From: Paralvinella palmiformis
Lineage: Eukaryota; Annelida; Polychaeta; Terebellida; Alvinellidae
Assembly: GCA_025642065.1 (NCBI GenBank)
Contig: JAODUP010000223.1
Coordinates: 453,698-517,697 of the forward strand
Direction: 5' to 3'
Length of the DNA stretch: 64,000 nucleotides
The notes under the pieces were generated by a model that did no database searches, was not told the origin of the DNA, and saw nothing but the letters and a program-made list of their open reading frames with translations. Of this stretch, positions 34,863 through 47,280 are shown one piece after another. Position 1 is the stretch's first letter, and every line of letters begins with the position of its first letter. The position numbers and the translations under genes are program-made.

Positions 34863-35510
34863 CACCTTCAGTACATCTTTAGTAACACACCCTCCCCGCG
34901 AGTAACTGGCTCACATCACCTTCAGTACATCTTTAGTAACACAACCTCCCCGCGAGTAACTGGCTCACATCACCTTCAGTACATCTTTAGTAACACACCC
35001 TCCCCGCGAGTAACTGGCTCACATCACCTTCAGTACATCTTTAGTAACACACCCTCCCCGCGAGTAACTGGCTCACATCACCTTCAGTACATCTTTAGTA
35101 ACACACCCTCCCCGCGAGTAACTGGCTCACATCACCTTCAGTACATCTTTAGTAACACACCCTCCCCGCGAGTAACTGGCTCACATCACCTTCAGTACAT
35201 CTTTAGTAACACACCCTCCCCGCGAGTAACTGGCTCACATCACCTTCAGTACATCTTTAGTAACACACCCTCCCCGCGAGTAACAGGCTCACATCACCTT
35301 CAGTACATCTTTAGTAACACACCCTCCCCGCGAGTAACTGGCTCACATCACCTTCAGTACATCTTTAGTAACACACCCTCCCCGCGAGTAACTGGCTCAC
35401 ATCACCTTCAGTACATCTTTAGTAACACACCCTCCCCGCGAGTAACTGGCTCACATCACCTTCAGTACATCTTTAGTAACACACCCTCCCCGCGAGTAAC
35501 AGACTGACAT
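34863..35510. repeat. 54-bp minisatellite, 12 copies
   Basis: Units begin 'caccttcagtacatcttt' and contain a GC-rich core 'ccctccccgcgagtaac'. Starts fall every 54 bp from 34,863 to 35,457. Copies are almost identical (single-base variants in copies 2 and 8, and in the last), implying recent expansion or strong homogenisation. The sister block at 18.7-18.9 kb has no such array. Confidence 0.97.
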
Positions 35511-35994
35511 CAGCAGCAATACTCAATGATTAATTCAACCGAAAACTGTCGTCAAGTGAAATTAATTTGTTATTGTTGCTGATGTTGTTGTTGTTGTTAC
35601 TATTGATGTAGTTGTTGCTGTTTTTTTCCGTTGCTGTTCTGCTGTTCGTACTAATGTTTTGGTTTTGTGGTAGAATTGATGGTCTCATCAGTCAGGGATC
35701 ACCATATATATCGTATCTCTCAGGCAACTCTCACGTCAGCAGTTTCTCTCTGGATTGAAATATCACGTGACTTTGATGTAATGACTATAAACAGATCTTC
35801 TGACCTATAAAAGTCATCAGGTCAGAAATGTATATTACCTCCGTCCATCATATTGACATAAAACACTTATTAAGTATGGTTTATGAGCACATCACTAATG
35901 ATAAACAAAGATAACTAAAGATACATAATGTTAGTAGTGTGCGTGTGTGTGTGTTTGTATTTCTATGTATGTGCGTGTATGTTTATTCATACAC

Positions 35995-36200
35995 GCTTCA
36001 TCTACATCCTCATCACAACAACAAATATAACTGACACCACAACAAAGGCCTATAATAACAACAGCTACTAATAGTACATATATAGTACTAAATAACATCT
36101 CCATTGGTCATCATTTATATCTCTTAATTGATCTAACTTGAATAAGTTGAAAATCTTCATTATTGTTTGGTTGAGTCACATTATTACGTAGTCCTGGATA
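35995..36200 (+). repeat. Duplicated block D2, distal part, copy 1
   Basis: Matches 46,915-47,150: 'aataacatctcc' / 'aataatatctcc', 'tgatctaacttgaataag' and 'ggttgagtcacat'. It extends the D2 duplication past the D1 insertion. Confidence 0.75.
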
Positions 36201-36300
36201 TAGTGTAACACATATAACTTGTTTTGTATTAATTATAGTGGAGTAGATTATTTTCTTGTAATTGGATTAACACATTTCTGTTTCAAGTATTCTCATCTGC

Positions 36301-36301
<1 letters not shown>

Positions 36302-36356
<55 letters not shown>
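36302..36356. repeat. (AT)n microsatellite
   Basis: Pure AT run. Confidence 0.95.
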
Positions 36357-36360
<4 letters not shown>

Positions 36361-36466
36361 TTACTGTTTATTTATATTTATTGGTAATTGCGCATAAAAT
36401 CACAATAACTAATTTCGAGTGTTAATTGCCTTTTGAACAGTACCTGTACCAGCGGTGGTACTACCT

Positions 36467-36595
<129 letters not shown>

Positions 36596-36599
36596 TTGG

Positions 36600-37430
36600 C
36601 AACTGTGCTCGAATACTTAACTTATTCTTTCCTTTTTAATATTCTAGTGTATAAATATATTATCTTTACTATTAACAGTCATTAACTTAAACTTTGTGTA
36701 TATAATATAAACGGTTTGAGATATATTTTATTGTGTGTTTCCTCAGCACTATTGTGCAGTGTATTGTATCCTCTCATATTTGGAGGTTTTATTAATTAAA
36801 AAAATATTCGCTTTTAACAATTTATCAAACAATTTGCTAAAATTCATTTTTAATATTTATATGTTCAAGCACGACCAACATACGTAACTGGAGATTGACA
36901 AAACCAACTGATTTATTACATGCTACTAGAAGTCAATTACAGTTTATTGAACCTTCCCATTGTACGCCTTTCCAATTATATGAAATAGATTCCCATGTTT
37001 AGATTCTAATTCAAGGCTAAGATGCAATTTGCTTTTATTTACGAATGTAACGCGCGACAATAGAAACTGTCCGAACTCCTTTCTTCCAATTTATGACGAT
37101 AATCATGATTGCATTTTATGATTAATAATGTTGTATAGTAACAATATAATTTGATGGAAATTTGGTAATTTGTCTTATATCTATGTTCAGCAGTAAAATG
37201 GTATCTTCGTCTGTAATGTATAAACCTTATAGTATTACTTGTTTATCTGTTCTCGGAATTTCATATGTCGACGCTAGTGCCTGCTTTGACATAATCGAAA
37301 CTCATCCTACTGTAATTTGGGGTAATTAGTTAAACATTAGTTAAACATGCCCTCCTATATAACACATTGTTAATTCATCAAATTTTAAGTTACATATACT
37401 TAAAGAATTCATCATCACGACATACAAAAT
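36600..37430. other. Non-coding spacer, nothing recognised
   Basis: AT-rich, no supported coding. Some short stretches (for example 'gacgctagtgcctgctttgac', 37,269) recall LINE RT palm sequence, but too little for a call. Confidence 0.4.
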
Positions 37431-37438
37431 AATAATAC

Positions 37439-37533
<95 letters not shown>
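37439..37533. repeat. (ATA)n microsatellite
   Basis: ATA trinucleotides with one AAA interruption. Flanking 'catcatcacgacatacaaaat' occurs on both sides (37,413 and 37,561), so the array sits inside a short direct repeat. Confidence 0.92.
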
Positions 37534-37534
<1 letters not shown>

Positions 37535-37884
37535 ATAACAGCACATTTAAAAGAAAGAAATCATCACCACGACATACAAAATAAATAATACAGAAGATAT
37601 ACTTATTATATAATATCACTTGCTGATGTTTAAGACATGAGACAAAAGAGGACAATATTATTTGAACTGGACTGAAGACTATTGATAAACTATCTGATGT
37701 GTTTATATAAATAAATAAATAAATAAATATATGTGTATATCATGGATGTCATTATACAATGTTATTGAGAGTTTATTGGTCAACAGACAGTACATAATAT
37801 AACATGTTTACCACATAATATTAAATAGTATATGTATTTAGTGTTGGTGTTGATTACACCTGAAATACCTGGACTAACTACCTA

Positions 37885-38458
37885 GTAATGATGACTATTT
37901 GAACAAGGATGTATCTGTATCTTCCATGCTGCCCGATCGTTTCCTTATTAACCTTGATGTATCTTTACAGAAACAATTTGTTTCTGTTAAAGTTGTTGCA
38001 AATAGAAAATATAAATTAATTGACAATAATGGTTATCTTGGTGATCTGCGGGTCACGTCTCTGATATTGGATCCACTGGATGATGTGGATCATCTGGTGG
38101 AGTTCTGCAATAGTACATGGAACGACCTTGTAGTTAAGCATGCATCTTTAAGCATAACGGACATGCCAAGATGTCCACTGATTCGATGGTATAATAAGGA
38201 CATATAAGCTACAAAGTAACATAGAAACTATTGTGATTGTTTGTGGATGAAGATCGGTCTGTATGTTCTTTATGAAATGTTTAAAGTCAGTAAAAGTCAA
38301 GTTAAAATGCCGTTACTTCTGCCAAAGATGAAAACATCCAAGGAACTATTTTCACTGCTGCGAGTAAAGTTCTCTATAAAAGTCAGACTGTCTTTCCAAA
38401 TATTATCAGCTCGTATAAAGATATGGCCCATTGTTTTAATTGCTTATTGTAGCTAATA
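37885..38458 (+). pseudogene. LINE fragment: end of endonuclease domain and linker
   Basis: Plus-strand reading gives LPDRFLINLDVSLQKQFVSV, DNNGYLGDLRVTSLILDPLD, VEFCNSTWNDLVVKHA, then PLIRWYNKDI and, after frame changes, LWMKIGLYVLYEMFKVSKSQ. This is the region after the endonuclease core and before RT in CR1/L2-like LINEs (compare 'V--YN--L---V--HAPL' and 'PWYN-DI'). Both ends are truncated and the frame breaks at least twice. Confidence 0.8.
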
Positions 38459-39023
38459 ATCGAAACATGCTGTTCTTATGGCTATTACTGTAGAGAATGT
38501 ATTATTACGGATTATACTAGGGACACGTTGTTATTGTGGCCAAACCTGAAGACAGATAAATACAATATGTGCATAATAAAATAGATATTTGTATTTCTCA
38601 TAAAAACGTTAATCGAAAGTTTCTTTAAATATTTAAATTTAAATGAGATGTTATTATTTAATATCATTACCTGGAAATACATAATATCAATACAGTTGAT
38701 ATAGATCTGGTTTGATGTAACTTATTTCAGAAATAATGAAACTCCCACTCAAAATATTGTCATCTAGCATTTATATCTATTAAAGGTAATCATTTTCAGT
38801 ATTTTATAAAAATATACATTATATTTGCTCGAATGTTTTTAATATATTTGACGATGATTTATGCCGGAGATAGCTGATTTATTTTAGGTGACTGTAAGCT
38901 GTTGTGATATTATTTTAATAATTTCGTTCAATCTTTTCCTCTATTCTGGTGCTCATCCAGATTTTCTTCAAGGAATGGAATATGATATTTGTACCCTACA
39001 GTCATTTATCCCAGATAAAGATA

Positions 39024-39392
39024 CCACCACCACCATCACCATCATAATCAGCACTAACAGCATCATCCCTATCACCAAACCGTAACCGCTACCAGGTCCA
39101 TCACCAGCAACACTACTACCATCATCACCACCATCACAAATATCTCCATCAGCATTACTACCAGCACATCAATCACCAATACTATCACCACCAACACCAC
39201 CACAAGCACCATCACAATCATCATCCACATTAGTAACACAATAACCACCACTAACACCACTAACACCACCACCACCACTACCACGACCACCACCACCACC
39301 ACCACCACCACCACCACCATTAACATCTTCACCATCACCACTAACATCACCACCACCATCAACATCTTCACCATCACCATAACCAATAACAC
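39024..39392. repeat. CAC/CAT trinucleotide-rich tract
   Basis: ACC/ATC triplets; at the equivalent site in D5 copy 1 stands the 48-bp minisatellite, so both copies have grown different triplet-rich arrays from a shared CAC-rich seed. Confidence 0.88.
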
Positions 39393-39697
39393 CAAAGACA
39401 TAATTAAAGCAACAATGATCCTATCGGCAATTAATTTAAAACAAAATAATTACATTTGAAGATGGAAAGATACGTAAATAAGATTATAATATACGCCAAT
39501 ACGTAGTATACTAATACAATATTTTATAGGAAAATTAGCTTAATTCACCACATTTTGTGCTTATTCACGTTTATGGGGTGAAATATTTTATTACCATAAA
39601 ATGTGAGATTCGTGACGTGATCAAATGGATTTCTAAATTTGACACTTGATCATTTAATGGAGTTTATGTGAAATGTTTTTGTAAAATATGGTCTAAA

Positions 39698-39960
<263 letters not shown>

Positions 39961-40372
39961 AGAGACAACACATCTCAGCTGTACACAATGTCTTGTTTTT
40001 AACCCGTTATTGATCCAGCCTAACAGATGTTACTGTCTGATATATTTCCAACAAACAAGGTTTCTGTCAACTGACTTGAAATTGAAGAATAGCTCAGCTA
40101 AAGGTTGTTACCTCGAGAACTATGGCTCTCTTAGAACTGAAATGTGATAATTTATATCCGGAAAGATCACTAAATTAGATCAACATCCATCAACATTGAA
40201 TCTCTAGAACCCTGTAAACACTAGATACTATGACATCATATAGTGTAACATTTGTTGTAATCAAGTGTATCAGGTCGTTGTTAAAGAGTTTATCACATAA
40301 CAAATGTTTATAACAAAATTCCCGAAGAAGTGTCGTTTATTTAGCTAGTTCCATAATCCAAATATATATATT

Positions 40373-40970
40373 CTGGACAGAATCGCTTCAAACCTACGAT
40401 GTTTTTAGACGAGTGGTCAAATTATCTTGACCGCCTAGCAACCATACCTCAGGAGGTCATTATTACTGGAGATTTAAATTTCTATTTGGATGATCCTACA
40501 GACATCAATGTTCGTCGATTCACGGGGCAACTTGATGTTTATGGTCTTGTACAACATGTTACTAGAGCGACTCATATCCGTGGCCACATGCTAGATGTGA
40601 ACATTACAAGAGAAAGCAGCTCCATCATCAAAGGAAGTCCGTCTATTGTCGACTCATGTCTGTATGATAGTAGAGGTAAAGACCCAGGTGGCCATTTTGC
40701 CATTCAGGTCACACTCGATTGTTCAAAGCAGCAGCATAGTAAAAAAGAGATCACTTTCCGCAGGCATTGTGTTATTTCTGTGCCAGATTTCATTGAGGAC
40801 ATAAAATCATCTGCCACCTTATTATGTACAGGTGGCGCTGTAGATGACCTTGTGGAAGTATATAATTCGGGTGTTAAGGTTTTGATAAATAATTACTTCC
40901 TGGTATACTATAGAATTTCAAGAAGGAAAACATAATCGTCGGAAAGCTGAACGAAAATAAAGTGACCTGT
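40373..40970 (+). pseudogene. LINE (CR1/L2-like) endonuclease domain fragment
   Basis: A 178-codon frame from 40,399 reads FLDEWSNYLDRLATIPQE, then the endonuclease motif VIITGDLNFYLDD. Next are YGLVQHVTRATHIRGHMLDV and NITRESSS, a 'SDH'-equivalent segment (DPGGHFAIQVTL) whose Ser-Asp-His is degraded to Pro-Gly-Gly-His, and VEVYNSGVKVLINNY. Beyond the stop the reading continues as [14 protein letters not shown], the basic linker before RT. It is relatively intact over about 500 bp, so it is a younger insertion than most here. It meets an inverted RT fragment near 40,970. Confidence 0.88.
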
Positions 40971-41645
40971 ACGGTAAGCTGACTGAAGATGATCTGTGAC
41001 TACTTAAATGGGTCTCCAACCGTTTAGCAACCAGCTTATCTAGGATCTTCGATAAGAAAGGTAGATTAGACACTGGGAGGTAATTTTTCAATTCCTCTTT
41101 ATCCAGATTTGGCTTCTTCAGCAGTGGTCTAATATTGGCCTTTTTGAAAGAAAGCGGAACCTTGGACTCCACCAGTGATTTGTTTATAATAGCCGTAATC
41201 AAAGGCAGTAGGTATTCCAGCACTTCTTTCAACAGGTATGTAGGTAATGGGTCTAGTTCACAAGATTTTGAGGGAGACTTAATGATAATATCACGTACCT
41301 CGTCTTGAGTGGCAAGCGCGAGTTTTGTCAGAGGCTGTCCTTCAAATTTGATATCAGCACTCATCACGAGAGCGTCGCTTATTGGAGATTTGTGATTATC
41401 AATGTTGTCTCTAATGGTTGTAATTTTCCTCATGAAGAAATCACTAAACTTGTTGGCCAAGTGCTCATCAGATGAGCAGCTTGGCAGAATGATTTCAACT
41501 TTATGTCCCATCAAATTCTTAGTAATTCTGAACAGACATTTTTGACTGTTCCCACATTCCGCTATCTTGTCTGAATAATAAGTTCTCTTGGATCTCATGA
41601 GAAACTTTCGTCTTATGTTCAAGTTAGGTGGTTTTTATTACCGGT
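40970..41645 (-). pseudogene. LINE (CR1/L2-like) linker and RT N-terminal fragment, inverted
   Basis: Minus-strand frame of 234 codons: [40 protein letters not shown], then RT blocks [58 protein letters not shown] and [16 protein letters not shown]. After a frame change QSAYR follows. This is the portion that directly follows the linker seen in the neighbouring plus-strand fragment. The two together look like one element with an internal inversion, or two abutting copies. Confidence 0.88.
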
Positions 41646-42125
41646 CACTGGTATTCTGACCCCATCTTATCTATGAGATCGATTTATACACACGGATATA
41701 TGGTAATAGCTGGATGCATCTCAAACCTTATGTAATTAGGATACAAAATACATACACTAACACTTATTTTACCTGTTCAGGTTTTGTGACGTAAAGTATA
41801 ATCAGAAGATGTCATGTTTCCAGTGGGGTTTTTATTGTCCATTTTATACTAAGCCTAAGTTACATTAAGAATGGCTAGATCAATTTACTCATCAATGACG
41901 ATGTAATAATTTATTCTGCTGTTTTTATTACATAAGGATTGATAGTTCATCAAGATACACTTTAACATATTGACTTTAATGTTATTTGACTTTACAAGTG
42001 CTACTAGAGTCAGGTGGCTCATGTTAGTTTTATCACATATACGAAGACGATGTGTATAATTCACATGTTAGACAGCGTATCTATTCCAAGATTTGTTAAT
42101 AACTTATAAATCTATTAATTACATG
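41646..42125. other. Non-coding spacer, nothing recognised
   Basis: AT-rich, without recognisable coding or repeat matches. Confidence 0.45.
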
Positions 42126-42486
42126 AAACCTGAATATCGTTGTGAAATGGTCTCCATTAGAAAGTCATCCTCCAAAACCCAGGTCATCTAGTCAGATAAT
42201 ATTTCTGGTGCCAGTGTCTCGGCTCAAGTCGTGCGTTTAGTATTACAGTACCCACTTTGTTGAATAGGTTGCCGGCAGGTATTAGAAATGCATCGTCTCT
42301 TGTTAATTTAAAAGCTGTTCTAAAAACACACCTGTTTAAGGTTGCTTTCATAGATGAAAAATAATTAGCGTTTACATATCTTATAAGGTTTGTACATAAA
42401 TATTATTTGGGGTATTGTTATATTATATATTATTTGTAGAGCGCCTTTGAATGGCTCCTGCTAGTAAGGTCGCTTTATTAAATACA

Positions 42487-42556
<70 letters not shown>
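42126..42556 (+). pseudogene. LINE 3' end with (ATT)n tail
   Basis: Plus-strand reading in broken frames gives SRLKSC, then W-RLPAGIRNASSLVNLKA and VLKTHLFKVAFIDEK followed by a stop. This is the C-terminal end of a CR1/L2-like LINE. The 3' UTR has the familiar 'gagcgcctttgaatggc' and 'gtcgctttattaaata' phrases, and then (ATT)n (42,489-42,555), the typical microsatellite tail. It is strongly 5'-truncated, as expected for target-primed insertion. Confidence 0.88.
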
Positions 42557-42557
<1 letters not shown>

Positions 42558-43784
42558 CATCTACAGCTATCAGTCTAACTCAATCAAACATTCTGTTAAT
42601 ATTTCAGGCCAAAACTAAATCCACCAAATATTAATACCCATGTTGTTATTATTAATAATGGTTCTACTATCTCCTACTCTAATGACAGTATTTATATATT
42701 TGTACTTATACTGGGAATATTTAAACTGAGCTGTAAATCTGGTACACATAATAAGTTACTGGAAATGGTCACTTTCCTTAGATCAGGATTATGTGAGTGA
42801 TTACTAAATAACTTCCTATCTGTCTTCATTCCGAATATTCTTTATTTCTGTTTGGAAGATCAGGACACACATGGCGGTGGAATTGTTTAGTATCCTGCTC
42901 AGAGGTAATCCATGCATCCACACTGTTCGCAGGGTGATAACCTCGTAAAGTTAGTCCATCATCGTATATGAACAGATAGTTTTGCAGTGCCTCCTCTCCC
43001 ATCTAGTTTCGAGTTGAAGTCTTGATGCGATTTAAAAGAAACCTAGTTTACAGTGAGCAGTGGATGGATTCACCATGTTCATCAAATAAATAAGAACACA
43101 GAACTGTTCATCCTCTCCGGTGGGCAGCTTAACAGATTGGTAAACATCAAACAAGATCCATTCCTGAGTTTACAAATACGACGTTTCAATTTAGTTTATT
43201 CCAAAGTAATTTCAGTTTTTCAACCTATGCTGGACGTTCACTGAAGTGTGAAGTGATGTTCTGTATCTCTTCATTACCATATTTTGCCAGCTCATCATTG
43301 TCTATTGGCCAAATCATGAAAGTGAATACACTGTAATTATTCAGTGAAGGTTGTTTGAGATTGCTGAATCACTTATTCATAGATTTCGGCATAATATTAA
43401 ATTAACGAATGTAACTAATATTAAGATACAGGATATATTCTTTGTAGCTTAAGTGATTTATTTAAGAAACGTTCACCGTCACAAAGGTTATTGTACACAT
43501 CCTGCATGTTTTACCGGGAATAAAATTTCTATTGTAGCATACGTTCATCCACAAAATATGGTAACTTTAGTAAGAGAAGAAACCAGATGAAAAAACTGTT
43601 TTCAGTATACTTGTTGCTTTTCTATTGTTTAGTCCAATAGTACGTTTTTACCAGTATACCAGGAAACAGCTCGACAGAAATATTGCAATGGCTTCATTAA
43701 AAATGAACACAAAATACCATAATTGGAATGTGGTTTGTACAAATGACTGCCTGACTGATATAGGTAACATTATAAGAAGAGATG

Positions 43785-44450
43785 AATTATGATCAGCTTA
43801 CGGCAGGCTGGAGTAACGGCCAACTGGATACCCATACAGATGAACATTAGTAGAAGAATTGTTTCTAGGGTATGGCGGAGGTTCATACAGACTGGCAGTT
43901 GTGCCAAGAGGGATAGATCCGGAAGCCCAAAGAAGATCACACTCCGGGAAGACCGGATGCAAAAACGTGTTATGCAGCAACAATGATTCTCGGTACATTA
44001 GAGTTGCCAGAAGGAAACCACTTATTGGTCCGAACAACAGATGTGCTCAAATCCGGTGGTCTACCAGTAGTACACAATAGAATACAGAAGATAACTGGTC
44101 CAGAATGTTCTTTTCGGATAAATAGAGATTCATTCTTGGTTTAATGATGGAAGAATGAAGATATGGCGGGTGAATTTGACAGCAATGGAGCCAGACATAT
44201 TGGATGATTTACCAGGAAATGTTCTATTTCTTTAATGGTATGAGGATGTGTTTCTTTCCATGGAGCTGGAGAACTAATCATCGTGACAAGTATTGATTAT
44301 ATTGACCTTATGGATTACAATCGTTTAAATTCCGTTAGAAATATGTTTGGGGATGTCATGACCCCATTTAGATTATAATACGACAATGCACCATTGCAAA
44401 AAGCGTAATGTGCAGACCTAATTAGATGAACATAATGTACATAAATAAAT
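43785..44450 (+). pseudogene. Tc1/mariner-like transposase remnant, copy 2
   Basis: Reads ISLRQAGVTANWIPIQMNIS, RRIVSRVWRRFIQTGS, RSGSPKKITLREDRM, then after frame changes RWSTSSTQ-like sequence and a stretch equivalent to the DDE domain (NDGRMKIWR-like at 44,140-44,165, then WAELE and YDNAP near 44,375). The HTH is better preserved than in copy 1. The element is truncated just after the DNAP region. Confidence 0.8.
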
Positions 44451-44539
44451 ACAATATATTCTAATACATACCTTAGCATACATATATAATAGACACATTA
44501 TAAAGTATGATTGGACTAAACTTTTGGTTGTGATGTGTA

Positions 44540-44970
44540 GTACCTGTGAAGTTTCTTTCAGCTCCATTCGTAGCTTAGGAGAATAATGGTAAGACTTGTA
44601 AATTCTTTTGAAAATTGCCTCAAATCTTTTGAGCTAGTCATCCCTTTTAGGAACATTTAATACAGCAATTTCTAATTTGTGAGCAATACAGTGAAACGGA
44701 ACATTTTATGAGGTACCTCGTTGCAATATATTTGATAAACTGCCATACACCTTTAATGTTCAAATAATTGTAACCATATTCCAGTATATTATTTAACTGA
44801 ATGTCACAGATTTATTGGAAATCTGTAAACGGTTTTGCATTCTTTGCCAGACCATATAATGTGTTAAGGAAACATTTTAGATAATAACGATGTTTAGAAG
44901 TGATTGCAAGTATTTCACGACCAATATATCTTTCGGAAGTCAAGAAAAATGTAATTGTTTGAATATCACT
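44540..44970 (-). pseudogene. hAT-like transposase remnant, copy 2
   Basis: Corresponds to 31,310-31,755 ('ctgtaaacgg.tttgcattct', 'gataaactgccatacacctt'). More degraded and shorter than copy 1. Confidence 0.55.
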
Positions 44971-45616
44971 AGAATGTGGCTGATGTAGCGCATAAATGTA
45001 TGGGTGTATCTGTGTTTGTTTGTTGTATTTGCATGTATGGGTTTGAAGACGTTCTATGATAACGTCAGCTAAGATAAGAAATGCTCATTTATGAGTTGGC
45101 ACATGAAAGACAAAATCCCCTCACAGTTCACTTTTCGATATGTCGAGGAGGCGTGAATATGTCAATGATCCAGAGATCTATGTCACTAGAAGCTTTGGCT
45201 TCTGTTAGGGACAACTAAGGCGGATTGTTCAATGGAAGAAGAAGATAGATCAAATCCACTCACGGGTAATAGCCGTTAACGTTAATATATTTAATTCTTG
45301 ACTCAACATAAAATTATTCCCTCTCTATATTACATGATGAATTTGTTTAATAGAGCTAATATCATATATGGTATAACAGTAATGTTAAGATAACAGTGAT
45401 GTCAAAATCTTATACAAGATATTTCCCTATTGTACTTATTGTGGATTCCATAATTGATGTGTACCACCAAAGTCTTAATCCTGGTAATATAAACATCATT
45501 CTCCAGTGGTATACCTTGTATAGTGTTTATGTCTATCAGTTCAGGTAAATCGGGATATTTTATTTACAATATGACTGTAAGACCTTAAATTAGAGTGGAT
45601 TATAATAGCTTAAAGA

Positions 45617-45791
45617 GAGGGCGCCTCCGTGGTCTAGCGGTAGCGTGTTGGATCACCGATCACTACCACCCGGGTTCGAATCTCGGAGTGGGCATATCTG
45701 AAGATCTTTGACTTCGTTCATTACCTTTGGAGGTCGCTCGGCCCATTTAGCCTACCTTATGCACAAAAGTGGCCGTAAAACACAAATCGTC
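45617..45791 (+). mobile_element. tRNA-derived SINE (family S1), young copy
   Basis: tRNA-like head with A box TGGTCTAGCGGTAG (45,630-45,643) and perfect B box GGTTCGAATCT (45,673-45,683), followed by a tRNA-unrelated body. A 15-bp target-site duplication ATAATAGCTTAAAGA flanks it (45,602-45,616 and 45,792-45,806). The paralogous block holds the empty site at 33,345-33,359 ('ataataacttaaaga'). No long A-tail; the body ends near 'cacaaatcgtc'. Orientation and polymerase III promoter are inferred from the boxes. Confidence 0.93.
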
Positions 45792-45965
45792 ATAATAGCT
45801 TAAAGAAGAGTTGACTATGATAGCCTAGAGCGGAAATGATTATATTAGATATGAAATATTGAAGATGTATCTGTGTTGTTTTCAAAGGGAAAATGGTTGT
45901 GATGCATTAGATAAGAGATGACACATACTTTTGATAATATATGTAGATGATGATGATGACAATAT

Positions 45966-46090
45966 TACTACTACTACTACTACTACAACTACTACTACAA
46001 CTACTACTTATAATAATTATAATGCTAATATAAATACTAATGCTGAAACTGATACTAATACTAATACTACTAACAATGATAATATAGTAA
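45966..46090. repeat. (ACT)n and AAT/ACT degenerate array
   Basis: Triplet repeats decaying to the right. Confidence 0.8.
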
Positions 46091-46149
46091 CAATTAATAA
46101 AGTTACACTTAAAATATACTTGAAATGGGTTAGTAACAGATCTAGGGGT

Positions 46150-46910
46150 TAGTTTTGATAAATGTATTAATATGAATGTTAATCTATCTATTATTATTTT
46201 ACCGATATATTATTTGAGGCATCAGTGTACAGGAAGCAAGGGTGCTTTATTATATATTTACTAACTTATTATAACTATTATTAAAACATTCATTCTGTTA
46301 TAGCTGTCAATATCTTTATTATATCTATTATAGTTTATTATAACTCTCTATTATATGGAATATCTGATTATAGCACCTGATTATTTGCAGATTTTACTAC
46401 TGACCTATATATTTCAGTGTCAGTTCACCTGAATATCTGCTTGGACTTTTGTTAAATTAAGAAATTATTGAGAAAACTCGGTTTGTTCATTACAGGTAGA
46501 TAGATCTGTGTATTTATTATATCGTATTATTGTTGTTTTATTTTATTAATTCTAGGAAATAGCATGTTTTTATTGTTATTGTTTATAAATAGCACATTTG
46601 CTATTGTTTACTGTCTTAATTAAATATACGGAAAATGAAGTTTATCGTATCTTATAATTAAAAGTCATAATTTAGAAATATCATAATAACCTTATCTTTA
46701 TGACCGATATGTGAAATGCTGCTCTTATTATATAAATATTGTATCTTAAATGGAACGGATGGTATCGGAAGCTAATGAGGTGAAGAGTTTGAACCCAGAT
46801 GGTAGAAGTTTATAGTCAATCATGCTACCAGTTACACCAATAGTTTATTTAGTTATAAACACATCATATTACACTTTATTGAATGCTTTGTTAAATAATA
46901 TCTGCGCCTA
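46150..46910. other. Non-coding spacer, nothing recognised
   Basis: AT-rich with 'tattata' phrases. No supported feature apart from a weak tRNA B-box-like 'gagtttgaaccc' near 46,785. Confidence 0.4.
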
Positions 46911-46914
46911 CATA

Positions 46915-46932
46915 GAACGTTTGATCTACATC

Positions 46933-46984
<52 letters not shown>

Positions 46985-47150
46985 CTGCCAAACACAACTA
47001 TAATAAGAACAACTACTAATAATACATATCTAGTATTAAATAATATCTCCCTTTGTCTTTATTAATATCAGACATTTGATCTAATTTGATGAAAACTTGA
47101 ATAAATCGAAAACCAATATTTTTATTTAGTTGAGTTATATGGATTTTTTA
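46915..47150 (+). repeat. Duplicated block D2, distal part, copy 2, with (CAA)n
   Basis: Partner of 35,995-36,200. A (CAA)n run occupies 46,930-46,985, where the partner has only a few ACAACA units. Confidence 0.78.
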
Positions 47151-47280
47151 ATACCAGTATTGATCAATGAGTTTATATGTATGTACATCAACATCTACAC
47201 CTAAACAGCTTTTAAATCCTATACCACCATAAATCTATACATAAATAAATGTATAGGGATCAAACTTAATATAACATAAA

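Larger units (their letters stand above)
33700..35940 (+). repeat. Duplicated non-coding block D1, copy 2
   Basis: Partner of 17,990-19,205. It sits between the left part of D2 copy 1 (to 33,450) and the D2 part at 35,995-36,200. Since D2 copy 2 lacks it, this D1 copy was probably inserted here. It carries expanded AGT/AAT (33,719-34,188) and 54-bp (34,863-35,510) arrays. Confidence 0.85.
42750..45930 (+). repeat. Duplicated block D2, copy 2
   Basis: Partner of 30,250-33,450, offset by about 12.5 kb. It contains the younger SINE (45,617-45,791), missing from copy 1, and lacks the older SINE. The hAT-like remnant lies after the Tc1-like remnant here, but before it in copy 1. Confidence 0.88.

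Noticed and set aside
40373..41645. Twin-priming inversion as the explanation for the two LINE halves
   Set aside because: Twin priming gives an inverted 5' part followed by a sense 3' part; here the 5' part is followed by an inverted later part, so the order does not fit in either orientation.
45617..45791. Functional tRNA gene
   Set aside because: A and B boxes are good, but the body continues far beyond tRNA length, target duplications flank the whole unit, and a related copy exists at 30.7 kb; a SINE explains it better.
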